Shown piece by piece: positions 9,896 to 18,210 of a stretch of 64,000 bases of DNA. Source of the stretch: Adhaeribacter arboris (lineage in GTDB: Bacteria > Bacteroidota > Bacteroidia > Cytophagales > Hymenobacteraceae); the NCBI RefSeq assembly GCF_003023845.1, contig NZ_PYFT01000001.1, forward strand, positions 4,898,001 through 4,962,000, given 5' to 3'. Under the pieces are notes generated by a model. That model was not told the origin of the DNA, searched no databases, and was given only the letters and a program-made list of their open reading frames with translations. The position numbers and the translations under genes are program-made. How positions within the stretch are numbered: the stretch's first letter is position 1; every line of letters starts with the position of its first letter.

Positions 9896-10382
9896 AAGTC
9901 CGGTTTATTCAGAATAAGTAATAAGTTTTATTCACTGAGACTATAAGTTTACAAAAAATGTATCTTATTTATATGAATTTTCCTGTTAGTGTAGCTTTAT
10001 TGCCGTAATAAAATAGTTTAAAGAGCCTCCGCCAAATGATTCTTTATCCCTTCTAGAAGAGTTAGAGACATTCAGCCCCATCCAGATAATTTCTGCAAGT
10101 ACGTCTATTATCGACCTATATAAAACTGTATAATGTGTTTTAGCTTAAAATATTTTCCGGAAGATGAGGCTTTATAATAAAATCTAATTAGGAGCTGGCC
10201 ATTTCTATTGCTCTACTCTCAACTTGGTGGAAATTAAATCAATACTGATAATTACCTTAATTGCTGCCAATAGTAAGAGTAAATACTTAGGCGAAACTAC
10301 CCGTCGGCAACTTAAAACTTGATACAGGCTATTGCTTTGCTCCCATAATACTAGTATGTTACTAAGATAAATCTTAGCGCTT
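9896..10382. other. intergenic region between divergent genes
   Basis: 487 bases separating gluconokinase (minus) and a permease (plus). It must hold both promoters, but I see no convincing -33/-7 pair, no strong hairpin and no supported gene. An open frame on the minus strand at 10205-10462 runs into the permease gene and looks like chance. Confidence 0.5.
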
Positions 10383-11606
10383 ATGAAATCACGGGTACGC
10401 GGATTACTTTCCGCCATGATGTTTTTACAGTTTTTTATTTGGGGAGCTTGGTATGTTACCATGGGGACCTATTTGGCCAATGCCTTGCAAGCAGATGGAG
10501 TGGATATTGGCGATGCGTACAGCGCCATGTCTATTGCTACTATAATTTCGCCGTTTTTTGTGGGCATGATTGCCGACCGTTATTTTGCGGCACAACGCGT
10601 ATTCGGGTTATTACATTTAGTAGGGGCGGGGGTACTGTATTACCTTACTACTATCCAAGATCCGGACATCTTTTATTGGTTTATTTTACTTTACTCTTTA
10701 ATGTATGCCCCCACTTTAGCCTTAGCCAATGCCATCTCTTTTAACCAAATGGCCGAACCTGGTAAACAGTTTGCTTCCGTGCGGGTATGGGGCACCGTGG
10801 GCTGGATTGCTACCGGTTGGCTCATCGACCAGGTTTTTCATATATCTCCCACCGACTTAGGATTTACTTTCGAGATGGCCGCTATAGCCTCCGTGGTGCT
10901 GGCTATTTTAAGCATCTTTTTACCTAACACTCCACCTAAAGCAAAAAACGCGACCGTGCGTACTTCCGAAATTATTGGTTCCGAGGCGTTTGTTTTATTA
11001 AAAGACCGGTCTTTCCTTATTTTCTTTATTTCATCTATTTTAATTTGTATTCCACTGTCGTTCTACTACAGCCAAACCAATCAGTTTTTAGTAGAATCCG
11101 GAATGCAAAATGCTACCCGTAACATGACCTTCGGCCAGATTTCGGAAGCCCTGTTTATTTTAGCTATTCCGTTTTTCTTCCGGCGTTTCGGGGTAAAATA
11201 CATGATTATGATTGGTATGCTTACCTGGGCAGTACGCTTTTTACTATTTGGGTTTGGTGGCCCAGATCAGATGTGGATGTTATTTGTCGGCATTATACTG
11301 CACGGCGTTTGTTTCGATTTCTTTTTTGTAACCGGTCAGATTTACACCGACCACAAAGCGGGCGAAAAAATTAAAAGCTCAGCCCAAGGTATGATTACCA
11401 TGGCTACTTATGGCATTGGTATGTGGATCGGTACTAAACTTTCGGGTTACGTAGCTAAAAATTATACGATCTCGCCAACGGAACACCACTGGCAGGAAAT
11501 CTGGCTGGTACCCGCCGCGATTGCAGCGGGAGTTTTAATTTTATTTGCTCTTTTATTCCGGGAGAAGCAGTTAGATCGTAAGCAAGTAGCGGCCGCTGTG
11601 CATTAA
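10383..11606 (+). CDS. MFS transporter, nucleoside:H+ symporter (NHS/NupG) family
   Basis: A 407-residue integral membrane protein with about twelve hydrophobic helices. The N-terminal MMFLQFFIWGAWYVTMGTYL and the following FFVGMIADRYFAAQRV loop are characteristic of the nucleoside:proton symporter group of the major facilitator superfamily, as is FASVRVWGTVGWIATGWL in helix 5. It likely imports nucleosides or a similar small polar solute. In Bacteroidota, members of this family often sit next to sugar catabolic genes, so a sugar or gluconate-related substrate is also possible given the divergent gluconokinase. Confidence 0.8.
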   Translation: MKSRVRGLLSAMMFLQFFIWGAWYVTMGTYLANALQADGVDIGDAYSAMSIATIISPFFVGMIADRYFAAQRVFGLLHLVGAGVLYYLTTIQDPDIFYWFILLYSLMYAPTLALANAISFNQMAEPGKQFASVRVWGTVGWIATGWLIDQVFHISPTDLGFTFEMAAIASVVLAILSIFLPNTPPKAKNATVRTSEIIGSEAFVLLKDRSFLIFFISSILICIPLSFYYSQTNQFLVESGMQNATRNMTFGQISEALFILAIPFFFRRFGVKYMIMIGMLTWAVRFLLFGFGGPDQMWMLFVGIILHGVCFDFFFVTGQIYTDHKAGEKIKSSAQGMITMATYGIGMWIGTKLSGYVAKNYTISPTEHHWQEIWLVPAAIAAGVLILFALLFREKQLDRKQVAAAVH

Positions 11607-11891
11607 ATAATAATTGCTTGGATTATTACTTCGAGCTTTTTAAATCAAAATTTGCGGGGCTGTTTAATAGCGAAGTTTAATGCCAACTATTAGCTCTCAA
11701 AAGAATAACTAATACCTGGTGGCGAAATCAAACGCGTCCTGAAACATAAAGAGTCCAGCAAAATTGTGCGGCAGATAATAGCGGTGAATAAGCTTTCTAA
11801 AACATTTGTGATAATTAATTTACTTTTAGGAAAAAATCTCTATTAACCAAGCAGTTAAAAAGATTTAAATTCTAATAAAGCATGTATTAAA

Positions 11892-12281
11892 ATGACTTTT
11901 AAAGAAATCTATGACCGAATAATTCCTTTGTGGGGAGATAGAATAGATTTTTCTGATGGATACATAATCCAACCGGAGCGCAAGTATAAAAATCTAAGAA
12001 GTGTAACGGATTCAGAAGACTACTTTTACTCCCCAAAGCTGAGTAATCTTTGGAACTCCATCGAAGAAAATATTGAAGAGAAGGATACTTACGGTGAATT
12101 AATGGTCTGGACCATTTATCAGGTGTTTCATAAGTATGCCCGGGAAAGATTTGAACAAGATATATTTTCTTTTTCACCGGAAGAGATTGAAAATAAGATT
12201 ATCGAAGAACACTACTTTAAAAATTTAAATGAAGAAGGGTGGGAAGATGAATTATTACAGTATCAACGAGGGGTGGAATAA
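11892..12281 (+). CDS. hypothetical acidic protein
   Basis: 129 residues, strongly acidic, rich in Glu, Tyr and Phe, without signal peptide or membrane segment (MTFKEIYDRIIPLWGDRIDF at the start). No family recognised. Base composition is more AT-rich than the neighbouring metabolic genes, suggesting a lineage-specific or acquired gene. It stands alone with 285 bases upstream and about 100 downstream. Small acidic cytosolic proteins of this style can be immunity proteins, but nothing next to it looks like a toxin. Confidence 0.6.
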   Translation: MTFKEIYDRIIPLWGDRIDFSDGYIIQPERKYKNLRSVTDSEDYFYSPKLSNLWNSIEENIEEKDTYGELMVWTIYQVFHKYARERFEQDIFSFSPEEIENKIIEEHYFKNLNEEGWEDELLQYQRGVE

Positions 12282-12378
12282 GCCTGTTCGAAATAGCGGC
12301 ATAGTATAAATTTCTTAAAGCTAACATAATTTGTTAGTACATATTAAAATTACAAACCTACTCTACATCTAAAAAACT

Positions 12379-13359
12379 ATGCAAACTATTCGTTGGGGAA
12401 TTATTGGCTGCGGCGACGTAACCGAAGTAAAAAGCGGGCCGGCTTTCCGGAAAATACCTAATTCGCAGCTCGTAGCGGTAATGCGCCGCGATGGCGCTAA
12501 AGCCCAGGATTATGCCCGGCGGCACGGTGTGCCTAAGTGGTACGATAATGCGCAAGCCTTAATTAACGACCCCGAAGTAGATGCAGTTTACATTGCTACT
12601 CCTCCCGATTCTCACCACGATTATACCTTACAAGTGGCAGCGACAGGTAAACCCGTTTACGTGGAAAAACCAATGGCGCGCACTTACGCGGAATGCCAGG
12701 AAATGATTACCGCTTGCGAAGAAGCTCAGGTTCCGCTTTTTGTAGCTTTTTACCGGCGCTGTTTACCTTCTTTCTTAAAAGTGAAAGAATTAGTTGATAC
12801 TGGTGCTATTGGTGAAGTTCGGTTTGTGAATATTAATCTATATCACCCAATCCAAAGCAATTTAGAAACAAATAATTTGCCCTGGCGCGTACAACCCGAC
12901 ATTGCTGGCGGCGGCTTATTCTTTGATTTAGCGCCGCACCAATTGGATATTTTAGATTACATTTTAGGCCCCATTGCTTCTGCTTCGGGGCAAACTGCTA
13001 ACCAAGCTGGCTTGTATCCGGCCGAAGATATTGTAACCGCACAATTTCGTTTTCAATCTGGCGTACTGGGTAGCGGTACCTGGTGTTTTACCGTGGCGGA
13101 GACCCAACGTACCGACCAAATGGAAATTATTGGTAGTAAGGGCAAAATTACGTTTGCTGCCTTTGATAAAGTAGCAATTCAACTGGAAACGGGCGATGGA
13201 AAAAAGCAATTTAACTTGCCGCCACCCGTACACATTCAGCAACCATTTATTCAAACCATTGTAGAAGAATTAACTGGTCAGGGAGAATGCCCCAGCACGG
13301 GTGTAACGGCTGCTCGTACCGCTTGGATAATGGATCAGATTGTAGGTAAGAGACATTAG
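12379..13359 (+). CDS. Gfo/Idh/MocA family NAD(P)-dependent oxidoreductase
   Basis: 326 residues. The N-terminal Rossmann fold has WGIIGCGDVTEVKSGPAF (GxGxxx type), the conserved VYVEKPMARTYAEC contains the catalytic-region EKP motif (about residues 94-97), and the C-terminal alpha/beta domain contains GGGLFFDLAPHQLDIL with the conserved His of the active site (about residue 188). It likely oxidises or reduces a sugar, inositol or related polyol with NAD(P). Substrate cannot be set from sequence. It is convergent with the next gene and shares a terminator with it. Confidence 0.88.
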   Translation: MQTIRWGIIGCGDVTEVKSGPAFRKIPNSQLVAVMRRDGAKAQDYARRHGVPKWYDNAQALINDPEVDAVYIATPPDSHHDYTLQVAATGKPVYVEKPMARTYAECQEMITACEEAQVPLFVAFYRRCLPSFLKVKELVDTGAIGEVRFVNINLYHPIQSNLETNNLPWRVQPDIAGGGLFFDLAPHQLDILDYILGPIASASGQTANQAGLYPAEDIVTAQFRFQSGVLGSGTWCFTVAETQRTDQMEIIGSKGKITFAAFDKVAIQLETGDGKKQFNLPPPVHIQQPFIQTIVEELTGQGECPSTGVTAARTAWIMDQIVGKRH

Positions 13360-13425
13360 TAGCAAGATATTAGATACTTGACTTTTACATAGTTGATTTA
13401 ATGAAAAACTCTTTTCTACAGTAAC

Positions 13426-13453
13426 AAAAGACGCATACGGATGCATCTTTTTT
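13426..13453. terminator. bidirectional terminator between convergent genes
   Basis: Stem AAAAGACGCAT / ATGCATCTTTT with one G-U type mismatch and a 4-base loop ACGG, with a T run on the plus side and an A run on the other. It sits between the oxidoreductase stop (13359) and the stop of the minus-strand gene at 13455. Confidence 0.75.
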
Positions 13454-13454
13454 A

Positions 13455-13790
13455 TCATGCTTCGTCCCGTTTGTCTAGCCGCTTATCAATTATAAAATAG
13501 TAAACTATCAAACTTAACCCACCGAGCATGACCCCAAGCGGCACCCCAACTGGATAACGGAATGGAATTAAATCGCCCAGGGTCATACCCAATACTACCG
13601 AGAAAATAACCATCCCGTATTTAAGGGCGGTTCGACGAGGCCGGAAAAAGTTAGGGTCAAGGCCCCGTTCTACTAAAGCTAACCGTTCACGGGTACGGGA
13701 AGTAAAGTACAGGTAACAAATGCCGAAAATGGTGCCGAAGAACAGAATAGCCACTATCACTATCAGCACTGGTCCAAAAAAGTTTTGCAT
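13455..13790 (-). CDS. small membrane protein, DUF6249-like
   Basis: 111 residues with three hydrophobic segments: one near the N-terminus (VLIVIVAILFFGTIFGICYL) and two in the C-terminal half (MVIFSVVLGMTLGDLI and LGVMLGGLSLIVYYFI). A short cytosolic loop between them, with RERLALVERGLDPNFFRP, is the recognisable mark of this Bacteroidota family (DUF6249-type). Members often accompany ECF sigma factors, and a sigma gene lies 320 bases away in the opposite direction. Function unknown. Confidence 0.7.
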   Translation of the reverse strand: MQNFFGPVLIVIVAILFFGTIFGICYLYFTSRTRERLALVERGLDPNFFRPRRTALKYGMVIFSVVLGMTLGDLIPFRYPVGVPLGVMLGGLSLIVYYFIIDKRLDKRDEA

Positions 13791-14110
13791 ATTGTTTAAT
13801 GTTTCAGGTTTATGCTGCTTGGACGCCGGTATTTACTGAGTAGTTACAGTTTTTAGGAAAACAAACGCAATATTTTAGAAGAATCTTAACTCTTATTTAT
13901 AGAGCTATGGTTTTTGTAAAGTACAAGTGGCCTGATGGTAATCTTCATCAAGGTTAATTAAGTGCCTAATTCTCAAATCTAACCATAACTGTATTTATCG
14001 GGTTAAGAAGTAAATTCTTTAGGATTACTCTTGATAAAAGGGTTTAAAAGTGTCAAATTCCTTCTTACTTCTTGTAACCACCTATTATGTAGCAGCGTCT
14101 AATCCGGCAC
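13791..14110. other. intergenic region, divergent promoters
   Basis: 320 bases between the DUF6249-like gene and the sigma factor gene, which diverge. AT-rich; I see no clear promoter pair, hairpin or small gene. Confidence 0.4.
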
Positions 14111-14689
14111 ATGGAAAAGCAGACCGACCTTTATTATGTACAGCAAGTGCTACGCGGTCAACCAGTAGCGTATACGGCCTTGGTTGATAAGTATAAAAGT
14201 CTGGCTACTGCGCTTGCTTTTAAAATTACGGGTAATAAGCAAGATGCCGAAGAAGTGACGCAAGATGCTTTTGTGAAAGCTTACCGGGCTTTGCCGGGTT
14301 TTAAAGGCAATGCCAAATTTTCGACCTGGTTGTACCGGATTGTGTATAACACCGCCCTTTCTAAAACCCGCCGGAAAATATCTTTCGCGGTTTCGCTGGA
14401 AGATGCCGAACTCACCGAAACCGAGTTAGAACAAGTAGGATTACAGTTACTAAACCTGCAAACAGCCGAACAAACCAAATACATCGACTTAGCTTTGGCG
14501 CAACTGCCGCCCGATGAAAATTTACTTTTGACCTTGTTTTACCTGCACGAAAATTCCGTGGAAGAAATCAGAGATATTACCGGCTTATCGAAAGCGAATA
14601 TTAAAGTAAAATTATTCCGAGCTCGGCAAAAAATGTACCTGTACCTGCAAGAAGTATTAAAGCACGAATGGAAGGAAATAATAAGATGA
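14111..14689 (+). CDS. RNA polymerase ECF sigma factor
   Basis: 192 residues with the two ECF domains. Sigma region 2 spans about residues 18-85, with DAEEVTQDAFVKAYRALPGF and FSTWLYRIVYNTALSKTRR. Region 4 spans about 125-180, with LPPDENLLLTLFYLHENSVEEI and a helix-turn-helix ending LSKANIKVKLFRARQKM. It would direct RNA polymerase to a small extracytoplasmic-response regulon. Its stop overlaps the ATG of a membrane protein gene (ATGA), typical of a sigma/regulator pair. Confidence 0.9.
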   Translation: MEKQTDLYYVQQVLRGQPVAYTALVDKYKSLATALAFKITGNKQDAEEVTQDAFVKAYRALPGFKGNAKFSTWLYRIVYNTALSKTRRKISFAVSLEDAELTETELEQVGLQLLNLQTAEQTKYIDLALAQLPPDENLLLTLFYLHENSVEEIRDITGLSKANIKVKLFRARQKMYLYLQEVLKHEWKEIIR

Positions 14690-15093
14690 AAAAGGAAACA
14701 GAAGTGCCACGCGATCTGCTAACCCAACAACTTTTAACGAAAGCTACTCCTATAACCGACTTAAAAGTAGATTTTACCGCCCAGGTTCTGGCGCAAATTG
14801 AAGCGAAAACCCAAGCGCAACGTGCCAAAATTTACGAACCTCTTTTGCCTAACCGGATTTGGCGCTGGATTGGCATAGGATTGAGCAGTATGGTTTTACT
14901 GGTACTGGGTTTTGGTATACTAACTTTCGGCCTAAAGTCAAATTTAGATTTAATGTCGAACTTTACAATTAACTTACAAGATGCGTTTGCCACGAGCCAG
15001 CTGAACTACTTGCCCGAGTTATTACTAGCCGGTGTAATTTGTTTTTGCTGGTTGTTTCTGGATTATCTTTGTGGTCAGCTCCGGAAGAACTAG
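14686..15093 (+). CDS. membrane protein paired with the ECF sigma factor, putative anti-sigma
   Basis: About 135 residues starting at the ATG overlapping the sigma gene stop; an in-frame ATG 18 bases upstream (14668) is less likely. It has a soluble N-terminal half (LTQQLLTKATPITDLKVDFT) and two hydrophobic helices (IGIGLSSMVLLVLGFGIL and LLLAGVICFCWLFLDYL). Translational coupling and topology suggest a membrane-bound sigma regulator. It lacks a recognisable zinc-binding HxxxCxxC anti-sigma motif, so the role is inferred from position. Confidence 0.65.
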   Translation: MKKETEVPRDLLTQQLLTKATPITDLKVDFTAQVLAQIEAKTQAQRAKIYEPLLPNRIWRWIGIGLSSMVLLVLGFGILTFGLKSNLDLMSNFTINLQDAFATSQLNYLPELLLAGVICFCWLFLDYLCGQLRKN

Positions 15094-15153
15094 GAAGAAA
15101 GGCGTGCATTTTTGTCTTATGGTTCTGGTTAACTTTTATTTCACTAAATATAA

Positions 15154-15576
15154 ATGATAGATAAAAATACTGGTCAACTTACTTTTGGTACCGGCAAGAC
15201 AGTTTTTCCAATAACAACTCTAAGTGAATTAAAAGCTATTAACCTAAGTGCAGTGCATGAAGAAGGTGTTTTGGGAAATGAATGGATTCATTATACTGTC
15301 AAAAATGTATTAATAGCTGGTAAATTCTTCTATTTAACATTTTTTTTTCATGAAGAGATTCTAGATTCTGTCTCTTTTATATTTAACGATTGTGAAATTG
15401 ATTTAACTAGCAATTGGGATTGCTGGAGCGAAAAAAGAGAAAAAGAAAATGCCGTATTGTATAACAATTGGTTAGATAAAGAAATCGGAACTAGCAGAAA
15501 TTTCTTATGGGGTACCGTATGGGCAAGCTATGACCCTAAGAGTGGTGGAAGTTCGATAGGTATAAGTTACAAATAA
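15154..15576 (+). CDS. hypothetical protein, possible immunity-type
   Basis: 140 residues, no signal peptide or membrane helix. The C-terminal half has WDCWSEKREKENAVLYNNWL, then FLWGTVWASYDPKSGGSSIG. The pattern of Trp-rich helix, WL, WGTV and YDPKxGxSSI resembles a family of uncharacterised proteins I have seen near polymorphic-toxin immunity genes; this is recollection, not a search. It is more AT-rich than its neighbours and no toxin gene is adjacent. It follows the sigma pair by 60 bases but is probably transcribed separately. Confidence 0.55.
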   Translation: MIDKNTGQLTFGTGKTVFPITTLSELKAINLSAVHEEGVLGNEWIHYTVKNVLIAGKFFYLTFFFHEEILDSVSFIFNDCEIDLTSNWDCWSEKREKENAVLYNNWLDKEIGTSRNFLWGTVWASYDPKSGGSSIGISYK

Positions 15577-15650
15577 TAAAAAACAGCTCCTATTAACGGC
15601 TATACTGCTCTTTTATTTTTTAAAATTTCACCACGTATTAAAAAGAAAAG

Positions 15651-15688
15651 CAACAAAAATAGCCAGCTCCCTTTTACCGGAACTGGCT
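15651..15688 (-). terminator. terminator after the Hint-domain gene
   Basis: On the minus strand, AGCCAGTTCC pairs with GGAGCTGGCT (one wobble) at 15661-15688, followed by ATTTTTGTTG. It lies about 30 bases past the stop of the minus-strand gene at 15721. Confidence 0.65.
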
Positions 15689-15720
15689 GTTGCTAAATCC
15701 AAAATCCCAAATGATGGTTA

Positions 15721-16719
15721 CTACTTCTGTAATACCATTACATCATTCATCATAAAAGTAGTACCGGCGGCAGCTTCAATGTTATATACTTTTTGAACTC
15801 CGCCAGCGTATTCGGTTTTATGTAATACCGTGAAAGGTTCGTATTTGCCGGTTTTACTGTTGTAGCACAATACTTCTTCGCCTAAGTTAACTTCCCCCAT
15901 TTTGCGGTTGCCTTCGCGGGTTTGCATCGGGTGGTTAGGGGTGGCTTCCAGCACTTTGCTGCTTAAGTTTACCTCTTTCCCTGCTTGGCTCGTTTTTTCA
16001 GTGACACTAGCTACTAATAACCGGGTGATAGCATAGTTTTTAGCTTCGTGCGAAACCAACTCTTTTACGCGTACCGTAGTAGCTAATTTCGTAGCCGGAT
16101 CAATGGTTAATACCTGGTCGCCGGGTTGCACTTCTTTCAGTAGCTTTTGCCGGCCATTGGCCATGGCTACCAACTGGTCGCCGGGGAAGCAGATATCATT
16201 GCCATAAGTTGCCGATTCGGCTTTTAAGTCTTTGCCTTGGTTTAAAGCTTTATACTGCTGGAAGGATAATTCTTTCGACAGCACATAAGAGAGCTTCAGC
16301 ACAAAGTTTTTTTCTTCTTTATCTATGGCGTGAATGTCTTCGAAATAGCTTTCCCAAACTTTGCCATCGGTGGTAAAATTAGGCAGTACGGCTTTATATT
16401 GTTTGCCTTTTTCGTTGGTGTAAAATATCATCGTACCCAATTCCTGCATGCCCTCTTTGCTTACGAGTCTATACAGGTCCATGCGTTTTTTTAATCCATC
16501 ATCGCCGGTAATAAAATAAGGTTTCCGGCCTTCGTAACGATCCAGAATATAAGCGTTCTCAATTTTTACATAGGTATCGTTATCGAGGTCTTTTACCGCA
16601 AAGGTTTTAGCTTTTTGATATTCGGCTAAAGTTAAAGGGCGGGAAGTTCCGGTGCTTTGCTGAGCCTGCGCCAGGTGCATGGAGCCAATAAATAGGAACG
16701 ATAAGAAAATTCTGCGCAT
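15721..16719 (-). CDS. secreted Hint-domain (hedgehog/intein-type) protein
   Basis: 332 residues. A signal peptide (ending about residue 19, LAQAQ) precedes an N-terminal region of about 150 residues without a recognised fold. A Hint domain then runs from Cys177 (ICFPGDQLVAMANGRQ) to the end. Hint landmarks visible: nucleophile Cys177 followed by FPGD, the block-B-like TPNHP at 260-264 with His263, GEEVLCYN at 280-287, and a C-terminal strand VYNIEAAAGTTFMMNDVMV. The usual closing His-Asn of an intein is absent and only two residues follow, so this resembles a hedgehog-like or degenerate self-processing domain with no C-extein. Function unknown; exported. Confidence 0.75.
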   Translation of the reverse strand: MRRIFLSFLFIGSMHLAQAQQSTGTSRPLTLAEYQKAKTFAVKDLDNDTYVKIENAYILDRYEGRKPYFITGDDGLKKRMDLYRLVSKEGMQELGTMIFYTNEKGKQYKAVLPNFTTDGKVWESYFEDIHAIDKEEKNFVLKLSYVLSKELSFQQYKALNQGKDLKAESATYGNDICFPGDQLVAMANGRQKLLKEVQPGDQVLTIDPATKLATTVRVKELVSHEAKNYAITRLLVASVTEKTSQAGKEVNLSSKVLEATPNHPMQTREGNRKMGEVNLGEEVLCYNSKTGKYEPFTVLHKTEYAGGVQKVYNIEAAAGTTFMMNDVMVLQK

Positions 16720-16978
16720 AGTAGTACAATTAAAATGAGTTTTTAAAGATTATTTATCGTTCCGGAAACAACTAGTGAGTTTAATTTTTTATAAAATTCT
16801 CCCGGAAAGACATTATTTGTTTTTGTTTTGATTTAGTTCGTTTTATCACTTATCACAGCTAGAATTGTAGCCGGTATACTTTAATCGGAGGAGTATTAGC
16901 TGCATTCAGAAAGAACCTTTTAAACCGGTCCCTTCTGAACAACAAGCCATTAAAATAGAAAACAGGTACAGTCTAAAC

Positions 16979-18145
16979 CTAAGAAACTTGCCGGAAAGCC
17001 TCGGCGAATGCCTGCATCTCGTCCATGCGGCCAATACTTACGCGGCACCAGTCCTGATTATTAAATTTCCAGAAGCGTACGCCTACGCCGCGTTTCATTA
17101 ATTCAGCCGTAAATTTTTCGCCTTCCATTTTTATTGGAAACATCACAAAGTTGCTCGAAGAAGGAATGTATTCGTAGCCTTCTTTCTTCAACACATCGTA
17201 CAGGAAGTTTTTAGAAGCCAGGGTTTTCTTTAAAGCATCTTGCAAGAAAGCTTTATCTTGATAAGCTGCTAAAGCCGCTTGTACCGAAGGAGCGGAGATA
17301 CTCATACCACCGGCGGCATACTTACTTAATTCTTTTATTACGTCGGGTTGCGCAATAATATACCCTACCCGCAGACCAGCAAAGCCGTAAAGTTTAGAGA
17401 AGGTACGGGCAATAATTACGTTTTGTCCTTTTTTCACGCACTCCATCATCGAAGCAGCTTTAGGGTCCGGTAAATAATCAATGTAGGCTTCGTCTATAAA
17501 CACAGGTACTTTCTTCGATACTCTTTCGCAGAAAGCCGCTAATTTAGCGGTATCTACTACGGTGCCGGTGGGGTTATTCGGGTTACAGATGTACATTAAA
17601 GAAGTACTGCCATCCACCTTTTTTTCCATAGCGTCCAGGTCTAGCTTATACTCCGAAGTAAGCGGCACTTTGTTCCAGGTAGTATTAAAATCGGAGGCAT
17701 CGCGGGGTAAGCTGGCGTAGGTCGGGTCACCGGAAACAATATTGGAACCTTCTTTTTTGCTGTAATACATGGCGGCGGCCAACAACAAAGGCCCGGAACC
17801 GGCATCCATTAAGATATTTTCCAGCTTAACACCTTCGTAGTCCGCAATCTTCTGCGCCAGTTCCCGGGTATATTTCATGGGGTATTGGTAGCTGGTGTTC
17901 AGGGCATCCATGGCCGCTTTTTTAGCCTTTTCCGAAGGTCCAAAAGGATTTTCATTGGCATTTAGCCGAGCTTTGAGTTCGGCCGGAGCCCCCAGAATAA
18001 TACTTTCTTCCGTAACTTTCTTCTCGAGGGTACGGGCAGCGGGCTTAGCCACCAGCTGGTTTAGTGAGCCGGAAAAGAAGGTAAATCCTCCGGCTAAAAA
18101 AGCACTGGACTTAAGCCAGTTACGTCTGTTCATTGATTTTTCCAT
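16979..18145 (-). CDS. Tat-exported HisC-like PLP aminotransferase
   Basis: 388-residue fold-type I PLP aminotransferase of the histidinol-phosphate aminotransferase group, but with a twin-arginine signal at the N-terminus (MNRRNWLKSSAFLAGG, residues 5-20). Core motifs: NENPFGPS (64-71), ICNPNNPTG (187-195) with the cofactor-contacting Asn, FIDEAY (216-221) with Asp218, and the Schiff-base lysine Lys251 in FSKLYGFAGLRVGY. The Tat signal suits an enzyme exported after folding around PLP. It is therefore unlikely to be the biosynthetic HisC and more likely transaminates amino acids in the periplasm. It lies 65 bases downstream of the flavin amine oxidase on the same strand, probably in one operon. 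Confidence 0.88.
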   Translation of the reverse strand: MEKSMNRRNWLKSSAFLAGGFTFFSGSLNQLVAKPAARTLEKKVTEESIILGAPAELKARLNANENPFGPSEKAKKAAMDALNTSYQYPMKYTRELAQKIADYEGVKLENILMDAGSGPLLLAAAMYYSKKEGSNIVSGDPTYASLPRDASDFNTTWNKVPLTSEYKLDLDAMEKKVDGSTSLMYICNPNNPTGTVVDTAKLAAFCERVSKKVPVFIDEAYIDYLPDPKAASMMECVKKGQNVIIARTFSKLYGFAGLRVGYIIAQPDVIKELSKYAAGGMSISAPSVQAALAAYQDKAFLQDALKKTLASKNFLYDVLKKEGYEYIPSSSNFVMFPIKMEGEKFTAELMKRGVGVRFWKFNNQDWCRVSIGRMDEMQAFAEAFRQVS

Positions 18146-18210
18146 GAGAGTAAAAGTGCGTATAAGGGTAGTTTAAAAGTGAAAGTTTGTTTTTGATGGA
18201 AAGAAGATTA

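Noticed and set aside
10205-10462. 85-codon minus-strand frame between gluconokinase and the permease
   Set aside because: Overlaps the start of the well-supported permease on the other strand, with no recognisable domain.
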